DNA from: Rutstroemia sp. NJR-2017a BVV2
Taxonomy: Eukaryota; Ascomycota; Leotiomycetes; Helotiales; Rutstroemiaceae
Length of the DNA stretch: 64,000 nt
Direction of reading: 5' to 3'
Assembly: GCA_002946415.1 (NCBI GenBank)
Contig: NJPS01000046.1
Coordinates: 1-64,000 of the forward strand
Below are positions 25,529 through 37,400 of the stretch, one piece after another. The position numbers were made by a program, and so were the translations under genes. Each line of letters starts with the position of its first letter. The stretch's first letter is position 1. Under the pieces are notes generated by a model. That model worked only from the letters and a program-made list of their open reading frames with translations. It did not search any database and had not been told where the DNA came from.

Positions 25529-25737
25529 ATTGGAATTTTCGTAGTTTTATCAAATTTTCATTTTTCTTTTATTTATTTCCTTATCTAGAATTAGTTTTTT
25601 ATTATCTCTCGATATTATTTAACTTAAAAATATATTTAAAATACTACTACTACTTAGCTACTAGTAGGTAGTTGCTAGCCGATCTACTATAGTCTTAGAT
25701 TTAAAAAAGTTGTTAAAATAATAAATTAATTAATTAA

Positions 25738-26035
25738 TAGATTTAAAGATATATCAATAAATTAAAATTAAAGAAAATTCGATTTAAATAAGATTTTGAA
25801 AGATTTAATTTCTTAAATCTATTATTTTGATTATAATAATAATATCTTGATGATTAATAGATATATTATTAAATATATTAGTAAATTCGATTTATAAAAA
25901 TATATATAATTAGATTTTATATTGGATTTAATAATTTTAGATTCGGAATTATTTTTTCAAATATTTTTTATTTTATTAAAGATATTATAAATTCAAAAAA
26001 ATTATTAAAATAATAAATTAATTAATTAATTAATC
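25738..26035. mobile_element. LINE-E: miniature inverted-5'/3'-tail LINE insertion
   Basis: 25738 to about 25962 is the first about 230 bp of the LINE on the minus strand, with its 5' end pointing right. It is followed directly by about 45 bp of the LINE 3' end plus an ATTA-type tail on the plus strand. The order (inverted 5' end, then 3' end) matches LINE-C, but about 5.4 kb of interior is missing. It starts within the LINE-D tail, so it inserted there. Confidence 0.7.
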
Positions 26036-26199
26036 AACTTTTTACTAATTATATATATTATATTAATAATATTAATAATATTAATCTATATATAGAAAAC
26101 AAATTAATATAATATTAAAAAAAAAATTATATAAAAAAAATAAGAAAATATAATAATAATAATAATATTAATATTTAACGTTCAAAATATATTTATGCA
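26036..26199. other. AT-only spacer
   Basis: About 160 bp of A/T with short TAATAT-type repeats between LINE-E and the LINE-H relic. No gene, and no match to the LINE family on either strand. Confidence 0.4.
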
Positions 26200-26865
26200 A
26201 ATAACAACCAAAAAAAATTTCGAAACTGATTATAAACTATAATTAATCCTAGTATTAGATTTAGGAATTTAGTAAATCTATAAATTAATAAACTATAACT
26301 TAATATAATACTAGTTATAAAAGTAATAATAGATTCGAACTTGCTAGTATAGATAAAAATATACAAATACGAAATTGATATAAAAAAAATATATATAGAA
26401 AAGAAAGAGAAAATAGAAATAAAGATTATAAATAAAGCTTTCGCGAAACTTAAATTTATAAAGAAAGAAAAAAAGATATAAGATATAATCCAAGAACTAG
26501 TAAGAAGCTAAAGAAATTAGAATAGAAAGTAAATATTTTATAAGTATATAAGAAAGATATTTATAAAGTTTAAGAAAGAGAAAAAAGATACTTTATATAA
26601 AAAACCAAAAAAGATCTAAACTAATATAACTAAGAATACTTTACTAATATATAAAGAATATAAAATACTATTTATAATAAATAATAAAGCTATATTTGTA
26701 AAGTTAAATAAGATCCTAGTAAAAAAAATCAATTAGATAGTAAAGAAAAAAGTAATATAAGAGATTTATATATTTTTGGAAGAGAAGGTAATTTTAGTAT
26801 TTATTATTAAAGAAACTAAAGCAAAATAGTAGAATAAAGTAAAGCTAAAAAGAATATTTGATAAA

Positions 26866-26905
26866 GATATCGAAAATAAAAAATAGATATCGAAAATAAA
26901 AAATA
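26866..26905. repeat. 20-bp tandem duplication in LINE-H
   Basis: Two perfect head-to-tail copies of a 20-bp unit beginning gatatcgaaaat, with a third copy starting (gata). It lies in the ORF1 portion and adds a frameshift. Confidence 0.85.
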
Positions 26906-26999
26906 GATAGTAAATATAATAGTTTTCGAAGTACTTAAGTAGATAATTATAGAATTTATAAATAATCAACTTTTTAAAGAAGTAGAAAGATAAAATTCT

Positions 27000-27700
27000 A
27001 GATTATAAATAAAATATATAATAGTTACTAGAATTAATAAAAATAGAAAAAGTATAATACTAATATTCAGTTTTGATATTAATAAGGAGATAAATAAAGT
27101 AATTAATTAAAAAATATTATAGAATAATATATTCTTACTAATTGAGTAATATATTAAAGAAATATTAACTTCGAGATATTTCAAATACTAGAAATATAAC
27201 TATAAAGCAAAGTAGTATATTACTATCTAAAAATATTATATATAGTATATAGATATAGAATATAATATTAAGATTTGCTCGATTATAACATTAATAATAA
27301 TTAAGAGCTATATAAGTTATAATATAGTAGAATATAATATAATTGATAAGATCTATTTATATAACTAGTAAAATTAATATAGAACTATTTAGATATATAT
27401 AAAAAAAGAAAGAAGATATCTAATAAATATATTTTAATTCTAATTCGGTTCTTAAATAGATAGATAATCTATTCTAAACTTGAATAATATAAGTAATTCT
27501 AAATTCACAATTATAAGTTATAAATATATATACTATAAAAGAAAACTATCTATAGTAAGTATAGTAGATATAATTAAAATAGTTTTAATTAATAAGTTCT
27601 TTTTAAATCTTGATCTAAGTATCTATCTAAATATAATATCAAGTTTATTGAATATTTCTAGATCTATTTAGAATACCGAGATAAGTATAATAATAACTAA
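27000..27700 (+). pseudogene. LINE-H ORF1 relic with a Cys/His-to-Tyr zinc knuckle
   Basis: The frame around 27177 reads Y-x2-Y-x4-Y-x4-Y at 27177, 27186, 27201 and 27216, exactly the spacing of a CCHC knuckle. TAT/TAC codons sit where TGY (Cys) and CAY (His) are expected, each one RIP-type transition away. Upstream residues fit the pre-knuckle part of Tad1-type ORF1 proteins, and further Tyr/Cys/His pairs follow to about 27350. The 63-codon frame at 27480-27671 is in the same frame and probably the ORF1 C-terminal tail. RNA-binding gag-like function is inferred from the family. Confidence 0.6.
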
Positions 27701-27712
27701 ATAGTAATAAAT

Positions 27713-28330
27713 AAAATCTCAATTCTACAATATAATATATATAAAAATAAAGAAATAATAGAATTACTATTTTATAAAGAGAAAGAAATAGTAATTATTA
27801 TAATATAGGAATTATAGTTTAATTATAGGAATAATATATATTATCCGAACTTAGTAGTTTATATTTTTATATATAAAGATAAATAGAGAAGCTATTTATT
27901 TATAAATAAAACTATTAAAAAAGAGAATTGAGAATATAAGATTTGAAATAGAGATTTATATTTAGTGAAACTTATATTAAGTTTCGGAGTAATCTGGATT
28001 TATAATATTTATTTATAACTTCTTAATAATTATAAAAATATTAATTATAAATACTTATTTGAGCTATTATAAATAGCTTTTAGTAAAAATAGTAAATATA
28101 TTGTAAATATATAATTATAATCGATAAGGAATATAGATCTAATTATATAATAGTATATTTATAATAGAATATCGAGCTAATAGTAGTAATAGAATAGAGA
28201 TATAGAAATTAGAAATTTATAGATACTATATAAGCTAAGTAAATAGTTTTATATTTATCAAGATATAATATCAAATAATATATAATAAAGAATTTGGAAA
28301 TATATATTATAAAGCTTATTCTTCAGATCT
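27713..28330 (+). pseudogene. LINE-H ORF2 endonuclease relic
   Basis: From 27713 the frame reads ISILQYNIYK, then a decayed IQE-type block (stop for Gln), YKDK, FINK, an NRDLYLVKL segment and WIYNIY. These are the successive conserved blocks of the APE-type endonuclease of fungal LINEs, with stops at Gln/Trp. Near 28110 the frame shifts, and the NIELIV block follows downstream. The domain nicks target DNA in active elements. The match is strong through 28060 and weak beyond. No RT follows before LINE-F. Confidence 0.72.
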
Positions 28331-28710
28331 AGAAGATTATTGATATTATAATTTTATAGAAATAGAGTTTGGAAAAAACCAAATATTAATAAATACTAAA
28401 GATAGATATAATAGTTAAAATAGTATATACTATATATTGATTATAATTTACCAAAAGAGAAAACAAATAATAGAAATAGTATATTAGATAACTTTAGAAA
28501 GAAAGAAAAATATATAATTTATTAGATAAAGCAAATAATCTAGAGATAAATAATATATAAATATTATAAAATAAAGAAGTTATAAAAACTAATAAAATAG
28601 AATCAAAGATAACTCAGAATTATATCGAATTCAAAAATATCCAATCTCAACAATACCGAATCCAAAAACATCAATACTGATGTTAAATCCGACTATATAC
28701 GCTTCTGTAG

Positions 28711-30348
28711 ATCAAACCTGCTAGCCCGCTTAGCAATACGCCTGCTAGTTATCGAGATATCGTCGTCGCGGTCAAAATAGCGGATTTGGGAGTTGAAAAC
28801 TCTCAAAATCCTATCTAAATCGAACCCCTTTCAACTCTAACTTATCAATATACCTCTGGATCTACTAGCAACTTTACTATTCGATCCTTACTCCCTATTA
28901 ATAGAGATACTGATATAGATAATAGTCCTTCTCTATCAAATATCTCGATTTTTGACCCCAATTTGGATATATCTAGTCTCAACTCGATTTTTAGTTTAGA
29001 CCTACTTAATACTACTTCGAACAATACTACTAGACTTAGCAGAACTATCTACCGCCTTCCCAAACAAGCTAATACCTTTACCCCTTCCTGGCCAAGCAAA
29101 ACTATCCGATTCTCCACTATTGAATCAACTATTGGTATTACCCCGGATCTGGCTAGCGCTAAAATCCTCCAGGTACATGATTTGCTAGTGGAAGCATACT
29201 TGGTTACAAAATCACGTGAAAAGCAATCTCAAATCCTTGATTTAATCGAGATATTTAGAGAATATACTGAATCAGGAAAGCTACAAAAGGTTACAAATCA
29301 GTTAGTCTCTCAAATAAATAATCTGGAACATACTACCCGAAAAATCGAAGCTAAGACCAAAGCAGTTAGCGCCGCGAATAGTACTAATATCTCGATTCTC
29401 AAAAATCCTTCCAATCAGATAAACTTAACTAACTCGACTATTACTAGTACTACCCCGGCTAATTCGGCGGCTAATTCACCTCCTGGACCCACTTTTGCTT
29501 CTATAGCACTAGTAGATACTAATAGTACCTCTGGAAACTGGACTATAATCAAAAAAGCCCTGAAAAAAACTAAAGTCCAAAATCGACTAATTCTGATTCG
29601 AGAGTCTGAAACCCCCTTTTCGGCGCTAATACTTCGAAATACTATAAATAAAGTCTTCTTAGACAAAAGTATAAAGAGATCAATAATCTCTTTTATTACT
29701 AATACTAGTAATAAGAAGAATCTAGTAGTTATTAGTACTAGCCCTTTTACTTCAGATTTTCTAATCGAGAAAAGAGCTATTTGGGAGTATTTAATTATTT
29801 TTAAATCTATAATTAAAGATGAACTTTAGTATAAAGTAGTTCTTTATAGGATTCCCACTTTGGACTTCAATATACCTTATAGAATAGAGTTAGTTTTGGA
29901 TGAACTAAAGATTTTTAATTCTAATTTGAATTTAAAACCTATTAATATCCTCTATTAGCTATCATCGGCAGAAAATCGAGTTGTTAAGTAAGGGGGATCA
30001 GTAGTAATCTCTTTTGCTACTAAAGCAGAAACTGAAAGATATATTAGAAACCGGGTTTGGATAACTGGAATTAGTATTAGAGCTGAAAAACTTCTAACTA
30101 CTTCTAGATCTACCCAGTGTACTAAATATCAAGGATTTGGATATTTGGCTAAATTTTGCCGAAAAGGGGCTAAATATAGCCTCTGTAGCGAACCCCACAC
30201 TATATAATAGTATCACTATTTAATTTGTAAGTAAAATAGTTAGAAATGCTCCTATTTAGCTCCAAAATATACTAATTGCAAAAATAATTATATTTCTACT
30301 TCAAAAGAGTGTGAAATTTATAAGGCTATTAAGGGAGCTAGTCTATGA
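28711..30348 (+). pseudogene. LINE-F ORF1 (gag-like), best preserved ORF1
   Basis: One frame of about 545 codons with few stops; the uninterrupted core is 28963-29829 (288 codons). The N-terminal part is Ser/Thr/Asn-rich, the middle has helical, charged stretches (about 29150-29370), and the C-terminal part has three Cys/His clusters. The first knuckle begins with Cys at 30118 and ends with Cys at 30157; its second Cys (30127) and its His (30142) are now Tyr. Two more clusters lie at about 30172-30235 and 30260-30310. It binds the LINE RNA by family analogy. It ends at TGA 30346-30348, overlapping the ORF2 start. Its own start codon is uncertain; upstream stops lie at 28708 and 28816. Confidence 0.82.
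30345..30348 (+). promoter_or_regulatory. ATGA stop/start overlap between ORF1 and ORF2
   Basis: The ORF1 stop TGA (30346-30348) and the ORF2 start ATG (30345-30347) overlap as ATGA. In LINE-A (3710), LINE-C (14188, minus) and LINE-D (21661) the same four bases are ATAA, one RIP-type G-to-A change away, so ATGA is probably ancestral. Such an overlap allows ORF2 translation by termination-reinitiation; the mechanism is inferred. Confidence 0.7.
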
Positions 30349-31257
30349 TTAGCACTAGCACCCGGATTATCCAAGTGAATCTTAACCGAAGCTTAGCTAT
30401 AACAGAATCAGTACTATAGCTAGCTATTAAGCTAAAAATTGATTTAATTTTAGTCTAAGAACTTTGGATTATAAGTAAAAATTCAGACTACTCAAATAGT
30501 CGATCGATTTCTTATATTAGCTTCAATCAAATCTTTCCAATTACTTTGGGATTCAGATTTCGAATACTTGCTTATATCTCGAAGACCTATATACCTAGTG
30601 TTATACTAGTTTCTTCGAACCTCGATCCTGACCTACTAGTCCTATTAATAGCCGAAGAAAGCAATATATTTGAGCTAGTCAACCTTTATAACGAAAATAG
30701 CCAAATCGAGGGAATTTCGATTAAAACAGTAGAAAGGAGCTTACTATCTAGGACTATTTCGGCTAATTCAATGATTTTGGGGGATTTTAACCTCCATTAT
30801 TCTTGGTAGAACCCAAATAGCCAAAGTAGTTAAACTAGTACTAAGCTAGTTAGTTAGATAAAAGAACAAAACCTGGAACTAATTAACAAACCTAAGATTA
30901 TTATATTTTTCAGGAGTACTAGCGAGTCAGTTTTGGATCTTACACTAGTTATACAAGTATTAGCTAGATATATTGAGGACTAGCAAATACTAGCTGATTT
31001 AGGATCTGATTATTTACCAATTTTATTTACTATTAAGGGAAAAAAGGAGCTAATACCTCTAAATAGATTAAAAGTAGCTAGTACTCACTTTAATACCAAG
31101 TTAGCAGATTAGGAGTTATTTTCAAACTATTTAATCAAAATTGTAAAAGAATCGATTATTCTAGCTAGTCTCCCCCCTAATTTCACTAGGCTGGGCCTGA
31201 AACTAGATAAGATAATATAAAATTATCTGGAATCGATTAGTTCGGAACTAGTCTTAT
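30345..31257 (+). pseudogene. LINE-F ORF2, endonuclease part, unit-1 copy
   Basis: ORF2 opens with ATG at 30345 and encodes an APE-type endonuclease. Visible blocks: an Asn-containing first motif (IQVNLNRS, from about 30366), a QELW block, the NLYNE region near 30685 and LGDFNLHYSW at about 30776-30808; the long open stretch is 30546-30809. The SDH-type motif near 31000 is mutated (His to Tyr). Stops are at Gln/Trp positions. Truncated at 31257 by the duplication. Confidence 0.82.
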
Positions 31258-32825
31258 AAATAAAATCTAATTATTATTTTATTATATATAACTTTGAAAT
31301 TCCGGAAATAACTCTGATTTTGAGTATTCTATAATTTCAAATTATAAATCCTAATATTAATTAGTTATTCTATATATAGTACTATAGTAATATATTATCT
31401 ATAATCGAAGTTATAGATATTAAGAAATTTATATATTATACTAGAAAAAGATAATTTAGTATTTATATATTAATATTAGAATAATAGAGAAATATATAAA
31501 ATATAAGAAGAAAAATACTAGAAATAATTAAGATAAAAAATATTTAGTTATTATAAGAATATTAGAAATATTAGGATATTTTCGATAAAATAGAAATAGA
31601 AATACTTTCTACTATTATATAACAAAGTATTATATCAATCTCGAATTAGATATTATATTATCTTTTGGATTTTTATATCTATTATTAGATCTCGAGCTTT
31701 AGATTTTATAAAAATATCTCAAAGCTTACAAAAACAAAAAAGTAGATATATCATTTAATTAATATTATAAATATATTAATTATATTTATCAAAAAGAAGA
31801 ATAATACTAATTATATCTAGTTTATATTCTATATTATCTAAATAGATAATGAAATTAATAATAGATTATCTTAATCTTTATTAGATTTTTTTATATATAA
31901 TAGATATACTAAGTATTTGATTATTTCTATCTATTATTAGATCTATTATATATTTTATAAATTCTTTTTATTTCTTCTTTCTATATATATTATATCTTCT
32001 TTAAGACTATATCGAAATATTAGATATAATAATCGATCTTATTCTTATTAGTAATCTATATCAGATTATAATTTATTTATTATTTATTTTCTACTTAATT
32101 AAAGAATATATAAATTTCTTAGTAGATTTTCTTATTATATTAAAATAGATCTTTTATCTTAGATATTTATTAATAGATCGAAAAAAAAAATAGAATTGAT
32201 ATATAATTATATAGATCGTTTATCTACTAACTCTAATATATCGGTTATATATTGCTTTTATTATATCTACTTTATTATTATCTTTTATTCTTTTTCTATT
32301 TCTAAATTTGTAATTTCTATTTTCAAAAATATTCTTTATTTTTCCTTTTTTATAAATATATTCTCTTTTCGTTATTTTTCTATAAATATTTCTTTATATC
32401 TTTTTATTTTATTAAAAATCTTTTGTAATATTATTAATTTTGTTTCTATAATTATCTTCTACTAAGTTATTAGTTAAATTACTTTCTATATTAATTAGAT
32501 ATTATCTATTTCATTTCTTTAATCTTCTTTACTAAAGAGATTTATTAATATATTAAAATTATTAAGATTATCTTTTTTCTTTTATATAATTGATATCAAT
32601 TAGATCTCGGAAACTAATAATTTTATTAATAGATTCTATTTAGCTATTAATATAATTCTAATTCTTTATATTCTTATTATAATTTCTTCTTAGATCTAAT
32701 ATAATAATATTTTTATAACAAATTACTATCTTATAATAAATTTAAAGTAATTAGTATATTAAGATTTACTAATAAGGAATTATAAAAGTATCGAGAACAA
32801 AAATATATATTCTTAAAATAATTTA
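31258..32825. other. Unidentified relic, unit-2 copy
   Basis: Same as 508-2075. Here its left neighbour is LINE-F sequence instead of the unique flank 1-507, which is how the duplication junction is recognised. Confidence 0.45.
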
Positions 32826-32901
32826 AAAATATTTGAAAAAACAATTCTGAATTCAAAATCATCAAACCTAATATAAAATCCGATTATATATTTTTCTATA
32901 G

Positions 32902-34463
32902 ATCGAACCTATTAGCTTATTTAGTAATATATCTACTAGTTATCGAGATATTGTTGTTATAGCTAAAATAGTAGATTTGGAAATTTCAATCTTTCAAAAT
33001 TCTATCTAAATCGAATCTTTTTCAATCCTAACTTATCAATATACTTCTGAATTTATTAGTAATATTACTATTCGATTTTTTTCTTTTATTAATATCGATA
33101 TAGAAATAAATAATAGTTCTATATTACTAATTACTTCGATTTTCAATTTAAACTTAGATATATCTAATCTAAATAAGATTTTTAATTTAGATCTACTTAA
33201 TACTATTATAAGTACTATTACTGGATTTAGTAGAAATATCTATTATCTTCTTAAATAAACTAATCTTTTTACTTTTTCCAAACCAAGTAAAACTATCTAT
33301 TTTTCTATTATTGAACTAACTATTCTGGATCTAGTTAGTACTAAAATTCTCTAGATATATAATTTGTTAGTCGAAGTATATTCAGTTACTAAATTATATA
33401 ATAAACAAACTTAAATCCTTGATTTGATCGAGATATTTAGAGAATATACTGAATTAGAAAAACTATAAAAGATTATCAATTAACTAGTTTCTTAGATTAA
33501 TAATTTGGAATATACTATATAAAAAATCGAAGTTAAAACAAAAATAGCTAGTATTACTAATAAAGCTAATATTATAATTCTCAAAAACCCTTCTTAAATC
33601 TAATCTAACTCGATTATTACTATTATTACTTCGATTATTTCTTCGGTTAAATCATCTTTCGGACTCTTTTTTGCCTTAGTAGTACTAATAAGTAATAATA
33701 GTAACTCTGGAAACTGGATTAGTATTAATAAAACTACTAAAAAAGCTAAAGTTCAAAATCGACTAATTTTGATTCAAGATCTCGATATTCCTTTCTCGAT
33801 ACTAGCTTTACAAAATATTAAAGAATTAATAGTTTCCTTGATTACTACTATTAGTAATAAGAAAAATCTAGTAATTACTATAATTACTTTTTTTACTTTC
33901 AATTTTCTATTTGAGAAAAGAACTATTTAGAAGTATTTAATTAATTTTAAATCTTATTTAAAAGATGAACTTTGATATAAAGTAGTATTCTATAATATCC
34001 TAATTTAAGATTTCAATATACTTTATAAAATAAAGCTAATATTAGATAAACTAAAGATTTTTAATTCTAATCTGAATTTAAAGCTAATTAATATACTATA
34101 TTGGCTATCCTTAATAGAAAATCAAATTATTAAATAAGAAGAATTAGTAGTAGTATTATTTGTTACTAAAACAGAAATCGAGAAATATATAAAAAACTAG
34201 ATTTAGATAACTAAAATTAGTATTAAAACTAAAAAGTTTCTTATTATTTCTAGATCTATTTAGTTAAATTTTGCTAAAAAAGGATTAAATATAATTTCTA
34301 TAATAAACTCTATATTACTAATTAGTATTATTATTCGATTTATAACCAAAATAGCTAAAAATATCTTTATTTAATACTAAAATATACTAATTATAAAAAT
34401 AATTATATTTCCACTTCTAAAGAATATAAAATATATAAAGCTATCAAAGGAGCTAACTTATAA
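32902..34463 (+). pseudogene. LINE-A ORF1 relic, unit-2 copy
   Basis: Same as 2152-3713, including loss of the first zinc knuckle and the ATAA end. Confidence 0.7.
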
Positions 34464-37400
34464 TTAGTATAAATACTTGAATTCTCCAAATAAATCTAAA
34501 TCGAAGTTCGATTATAATTAAATTAGTATTATAGTTAATTATTAAGCTAAAAATCGATTTATTATTAATCTAAAAACTTTGAATTATAAATAAAAATCCA
34601 GATTATTTAAATAATCGATTGATTTCTTATAGTAGTTTCAATTAAATCCTTTTAACTATTATAGAATTTAGATCTCGAATACTTATTTATATCTCGAAAA
34701 TCTATATATTTAGTATTATATTAGTTCCTTCAAATATCGATCTTAATCTATTAGTTTTATTAGTAACTAAAGAAAGTAATATACTCGAACTAATTAATAT
34801 TTATAACGAAACTAATTAGATCGAAAGAATTTCGACTAAAACAATAAAAAGAAATTTGCTATCTAGAACTATTTCGACTAATTTATTTATTTTAAGTAAT
34901 TTTAACCTCTATTATCCTTGATAGAATCCGAATAACCAAAGTAGTTAAACTAGTATTAAACTAGTTCGATAGATTAAAAAGTAAAACTTAGAACTAATTA
35001 ATAAATCTAGGATTATTATATTTTTTAAAGGAATTAGCAAGTTAGTTTTAAATCTTATACTAATTATATAAATATTAGTTAGGTATATTGATAACTAGTA
35101 AATATTAGCTAATTTGGAATCTGATTATTTACCGATTTTATTTACTTTAAAAGAAAAAAAAGAGCTAGTATCTCTAAATAGACAAAAATTAATTAGTATT
35201 TATTTTAATACGAAGTTAGTAGATTAGGAACTTTTTTCAGATTATTTAGTTAAAATTATAAAGAAATTAATTATCTTAACTAATTCCTTTTTTGATTTTA
35301 TTTAGCTAAACCTGAAATTAGATAAAGTAATATAAAATTATCTAGAATCAATTAGTTCAGAACTATTATTACTAGTTCAACTAATAATTAGTAAAACTAT
35401 TCCAAAAACTAAACCTAATCTAAAAACTAAACTTTAGTAGATTTCTAAGCTAAAAAGTTTAAGAAAATCGATAATATTAATTTAGAGAAAATTAAAAATC
35501 CAAGATAGTTAAATTAATTAAGGATTTTATCAAGAATAGTATTAATTAATTCGGAATCAGTATTTTTTAAAGATAAAACTAACTAAAAAGAATTATTGGA
35601 ATATTTTTCTTGAAAATAATAATTCTAAATCAATATTTAAAGTATTTAGCTATACTAAATTCTTTTCTAAATAATTTCTTCTAGTTATTCTAGATAAAAC
35701 TACTTTTAAAGAGAAAAGAACTATTTTGAAAACTATTCTCTTTCTCTAATCTTCTAATTCGACTAGTTCTGATTAGGAAAGGTATAAAGTAATAAATTAA
35801 AGTTAATCTAAACTAGCTAATACCGAATTAGTATTAGCTTGCTTAACTAAAATCAAAGAGAAAATACTAGGATTTAATAGAATTACTTAAGAAATTATTA
35901 ATAAAGCTTATTTAACTATTTCTGAGATATTTTATAAAGTTTCTATTTATCTAATCAATTTTGGATATTACTTCCAATATTGGAGATAAGTAATTAAAGC
36001 TATTTTCAAAAAACTAACTAAATTTGATTATTTAGTTTCAAAAACTTATAGAGTAATTTTATTTCTCAACTATTTAGATAAAATAAATAAGAGAATACTA
36101 GCAAAAAAACTAGATTATTTAGCCAAAATAACTAATTTACTATATAATTCCCAAATCAGAAGAAAATTTAAAAAATCAGTTATTAATATCGGATTACTAT
36201 TAGCAAATAAAGTTCAAGAAAATTATTTAAAAGAATATAAAATATCGATTTTATTTTTGGATATTAAAGGAGCTTTTGATTATATCTCAAAAAACCAATT
36301 ATTAACTATTCTAAAAAGATTAAAATTATTAATTAATCTAATTATTTAGGTTAGTTATTTTCTGGAGTACTAATTACTTTATTTAAGTTTTGATAATTAA
36401 ATCGAGTAATTCTAATTTATTTCAATTAGTATCTCTTAAAATAGTTTAATCTTATTAATTCTCTTTTTAATTTATATTAAAGAGCTTTTTCTATCGATTT
36501 CTATTTCAATCTAGTTATATATAGATAATATCGCGCTAGCTACTAGTTTAACTAGTTTCAAAAAGAACTATAAGATCCTAGAAAAAGAAACTAGTAAGCT
36601 ATATATCTTAGAAGAAACTAGTAATATCAAATTCGATTTAGTAAAAATAAAGTTAATTTATTTTTTCGAGAGTAAATAAGAAACTATTGAGATTAATTCG
36701 GTTAATTTACCGAATAATTAATTAATATAATTCTTAAAAATAGTGAAATAGTTAGATATCTAGTTTGATAATACTTTAAGTTTTAACTAATATATCTTAA
36801 CTAGAATTAATTAAGCTAAATTAGCTTTTTTGAGAGCTAATCAATTAGCTAATACCGAAAATAGATTTTCACTTTTTGTAATATACTAGTTATATATCGT
36901 TTATATTATCAGTATCTCAGATTATAGGTTCCTTATATAATAGAAAGAATAAGTTAAATTTAAAACTTAATTCCAATATTTACAAAATTTAGTTTTTCGA
37001 AAAATCCTTAAGATATTTAGAATTAGTCTAATAATTCTTATAAAAGTAGAAACTATACTAATATCTCCTTAGACTTATTTAAATACTATTAGCTATTAAT
37101 ATATATTTAGAACTTTCAAAATAGCCAAAAATTATCTAATTTTCAAAGAAATTTAGACTAAATCGAAAATTAATAATCAGTTCCAAGATTATTCAATACC
37201 AATCTAAAATAAATTAATCAAAATAATCTAAATAAAGCGAATTAGATATTTAATATATCTACTAGTTTATTTTCAATATTTGGAATTAATTAGTTCTTTT
37301 AAATTTCCACTTTGGGTAATTATTCTTTATTCGATTGAAATTAGTAAGCTACTTAAAGAATTAGAAATTGAAAATTATAAAAACTCGGCTATTTTGCTAG

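Larger units (their letters stand above)
18094..25739 (+). mobile_element. LINE-D: full-length LINE carrying a pogo element
   Basis: Same family as LINE-A and LINE-B. Without the 1,853 bp added by the DNA transposon and its TA duplication it is about 5.8 kb. ORF1 (about 18180-21664) is split by the transposon just after the first zinc-knuckle region; the ORF1/ORF2 overlap is ATAA at 21661-21664. The 3' end has a decayed hairpin (25657-25679) and an ATTA-type tail. A 9-bp tandem duplication (ataaaattt) sits at 24182-24199 in the connection region. Confidence 0.87.
26200..28640 (+). mobile_element. LINE-H: relic of a second, distinct Tad1-like LINE family
   Basis: Not alignable by eye to the A-F family, yet it shows the same LINE order: a lysine-rich ORF1 start (about 26380-26980), a decayed CCHC knuckle (27177-27218), a Ser/Thr/Ile-rich ORF1 tail (including 27480-27671) and an endonuclease domain (27713 to about 28330). 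The RT and the rest are missing: LINE-F begins at about 28650, either inside it or after its loss. Outer boundaries are approximate. Confidence 0.65.
508..31257. repeat. Unit 1 of a 30,750-bp direct tandem duplication
   Basis: Position 508 onward recurs from 31258 onward at a constant offset of 30,750. All translated frames longer than about 60 codons are identical in both units, and every block compared base by base matched. At the junction the unit's right end (gtcttat, 31251-31257) passes straight into its left end (aaataaaatc). The true continuation of the right end is seen only at 62008. The joined ends share the 2 bp 'at', so the boundary can slide by 2 bp. The breakpoints lie inside LINE-F on one side and inside an unidentified relic on the other, so this is not a transposition product. 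Confidence 0.95.
28650..31257 (+). mobile_element. LINE-F, unit-1 copy, cut at the duplication junction
   Basis: 5' part of a family A-F LINE, less mutated than its neighbours. It holds ORF1 and the endonuclease part of ORF2, then stops at 31257 between endonuclease and RT because unit 2 begins there. The uninterrupted version is at 59400-64000. The 5' boundary is approximate, since the first bases differ from those of LINE-A and LINE-D. Confidence 0.88.

Noticed and set aside
26766..26969. 67-codon minus-strand frame (also 57516-57719)
   Set aside because: Antisense to the lysine-rich ORF1 part of LINE-H and spans the 20-bp tandem repeat.
29415..29666. 83-codon minus-strand frame (also 60165-60416)
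   Set aside because: Antisense to LINE-F ORF1; no motif of its own.
30345..30348. TGA as a RIP-made stop inside a fused ORF1-ORF2
   Set aside because: The ORF1 frame past this point is full of stops and non-coding, while the endonuclease starts in the other frame; three copies carry ATAA, best explained from ATGA.
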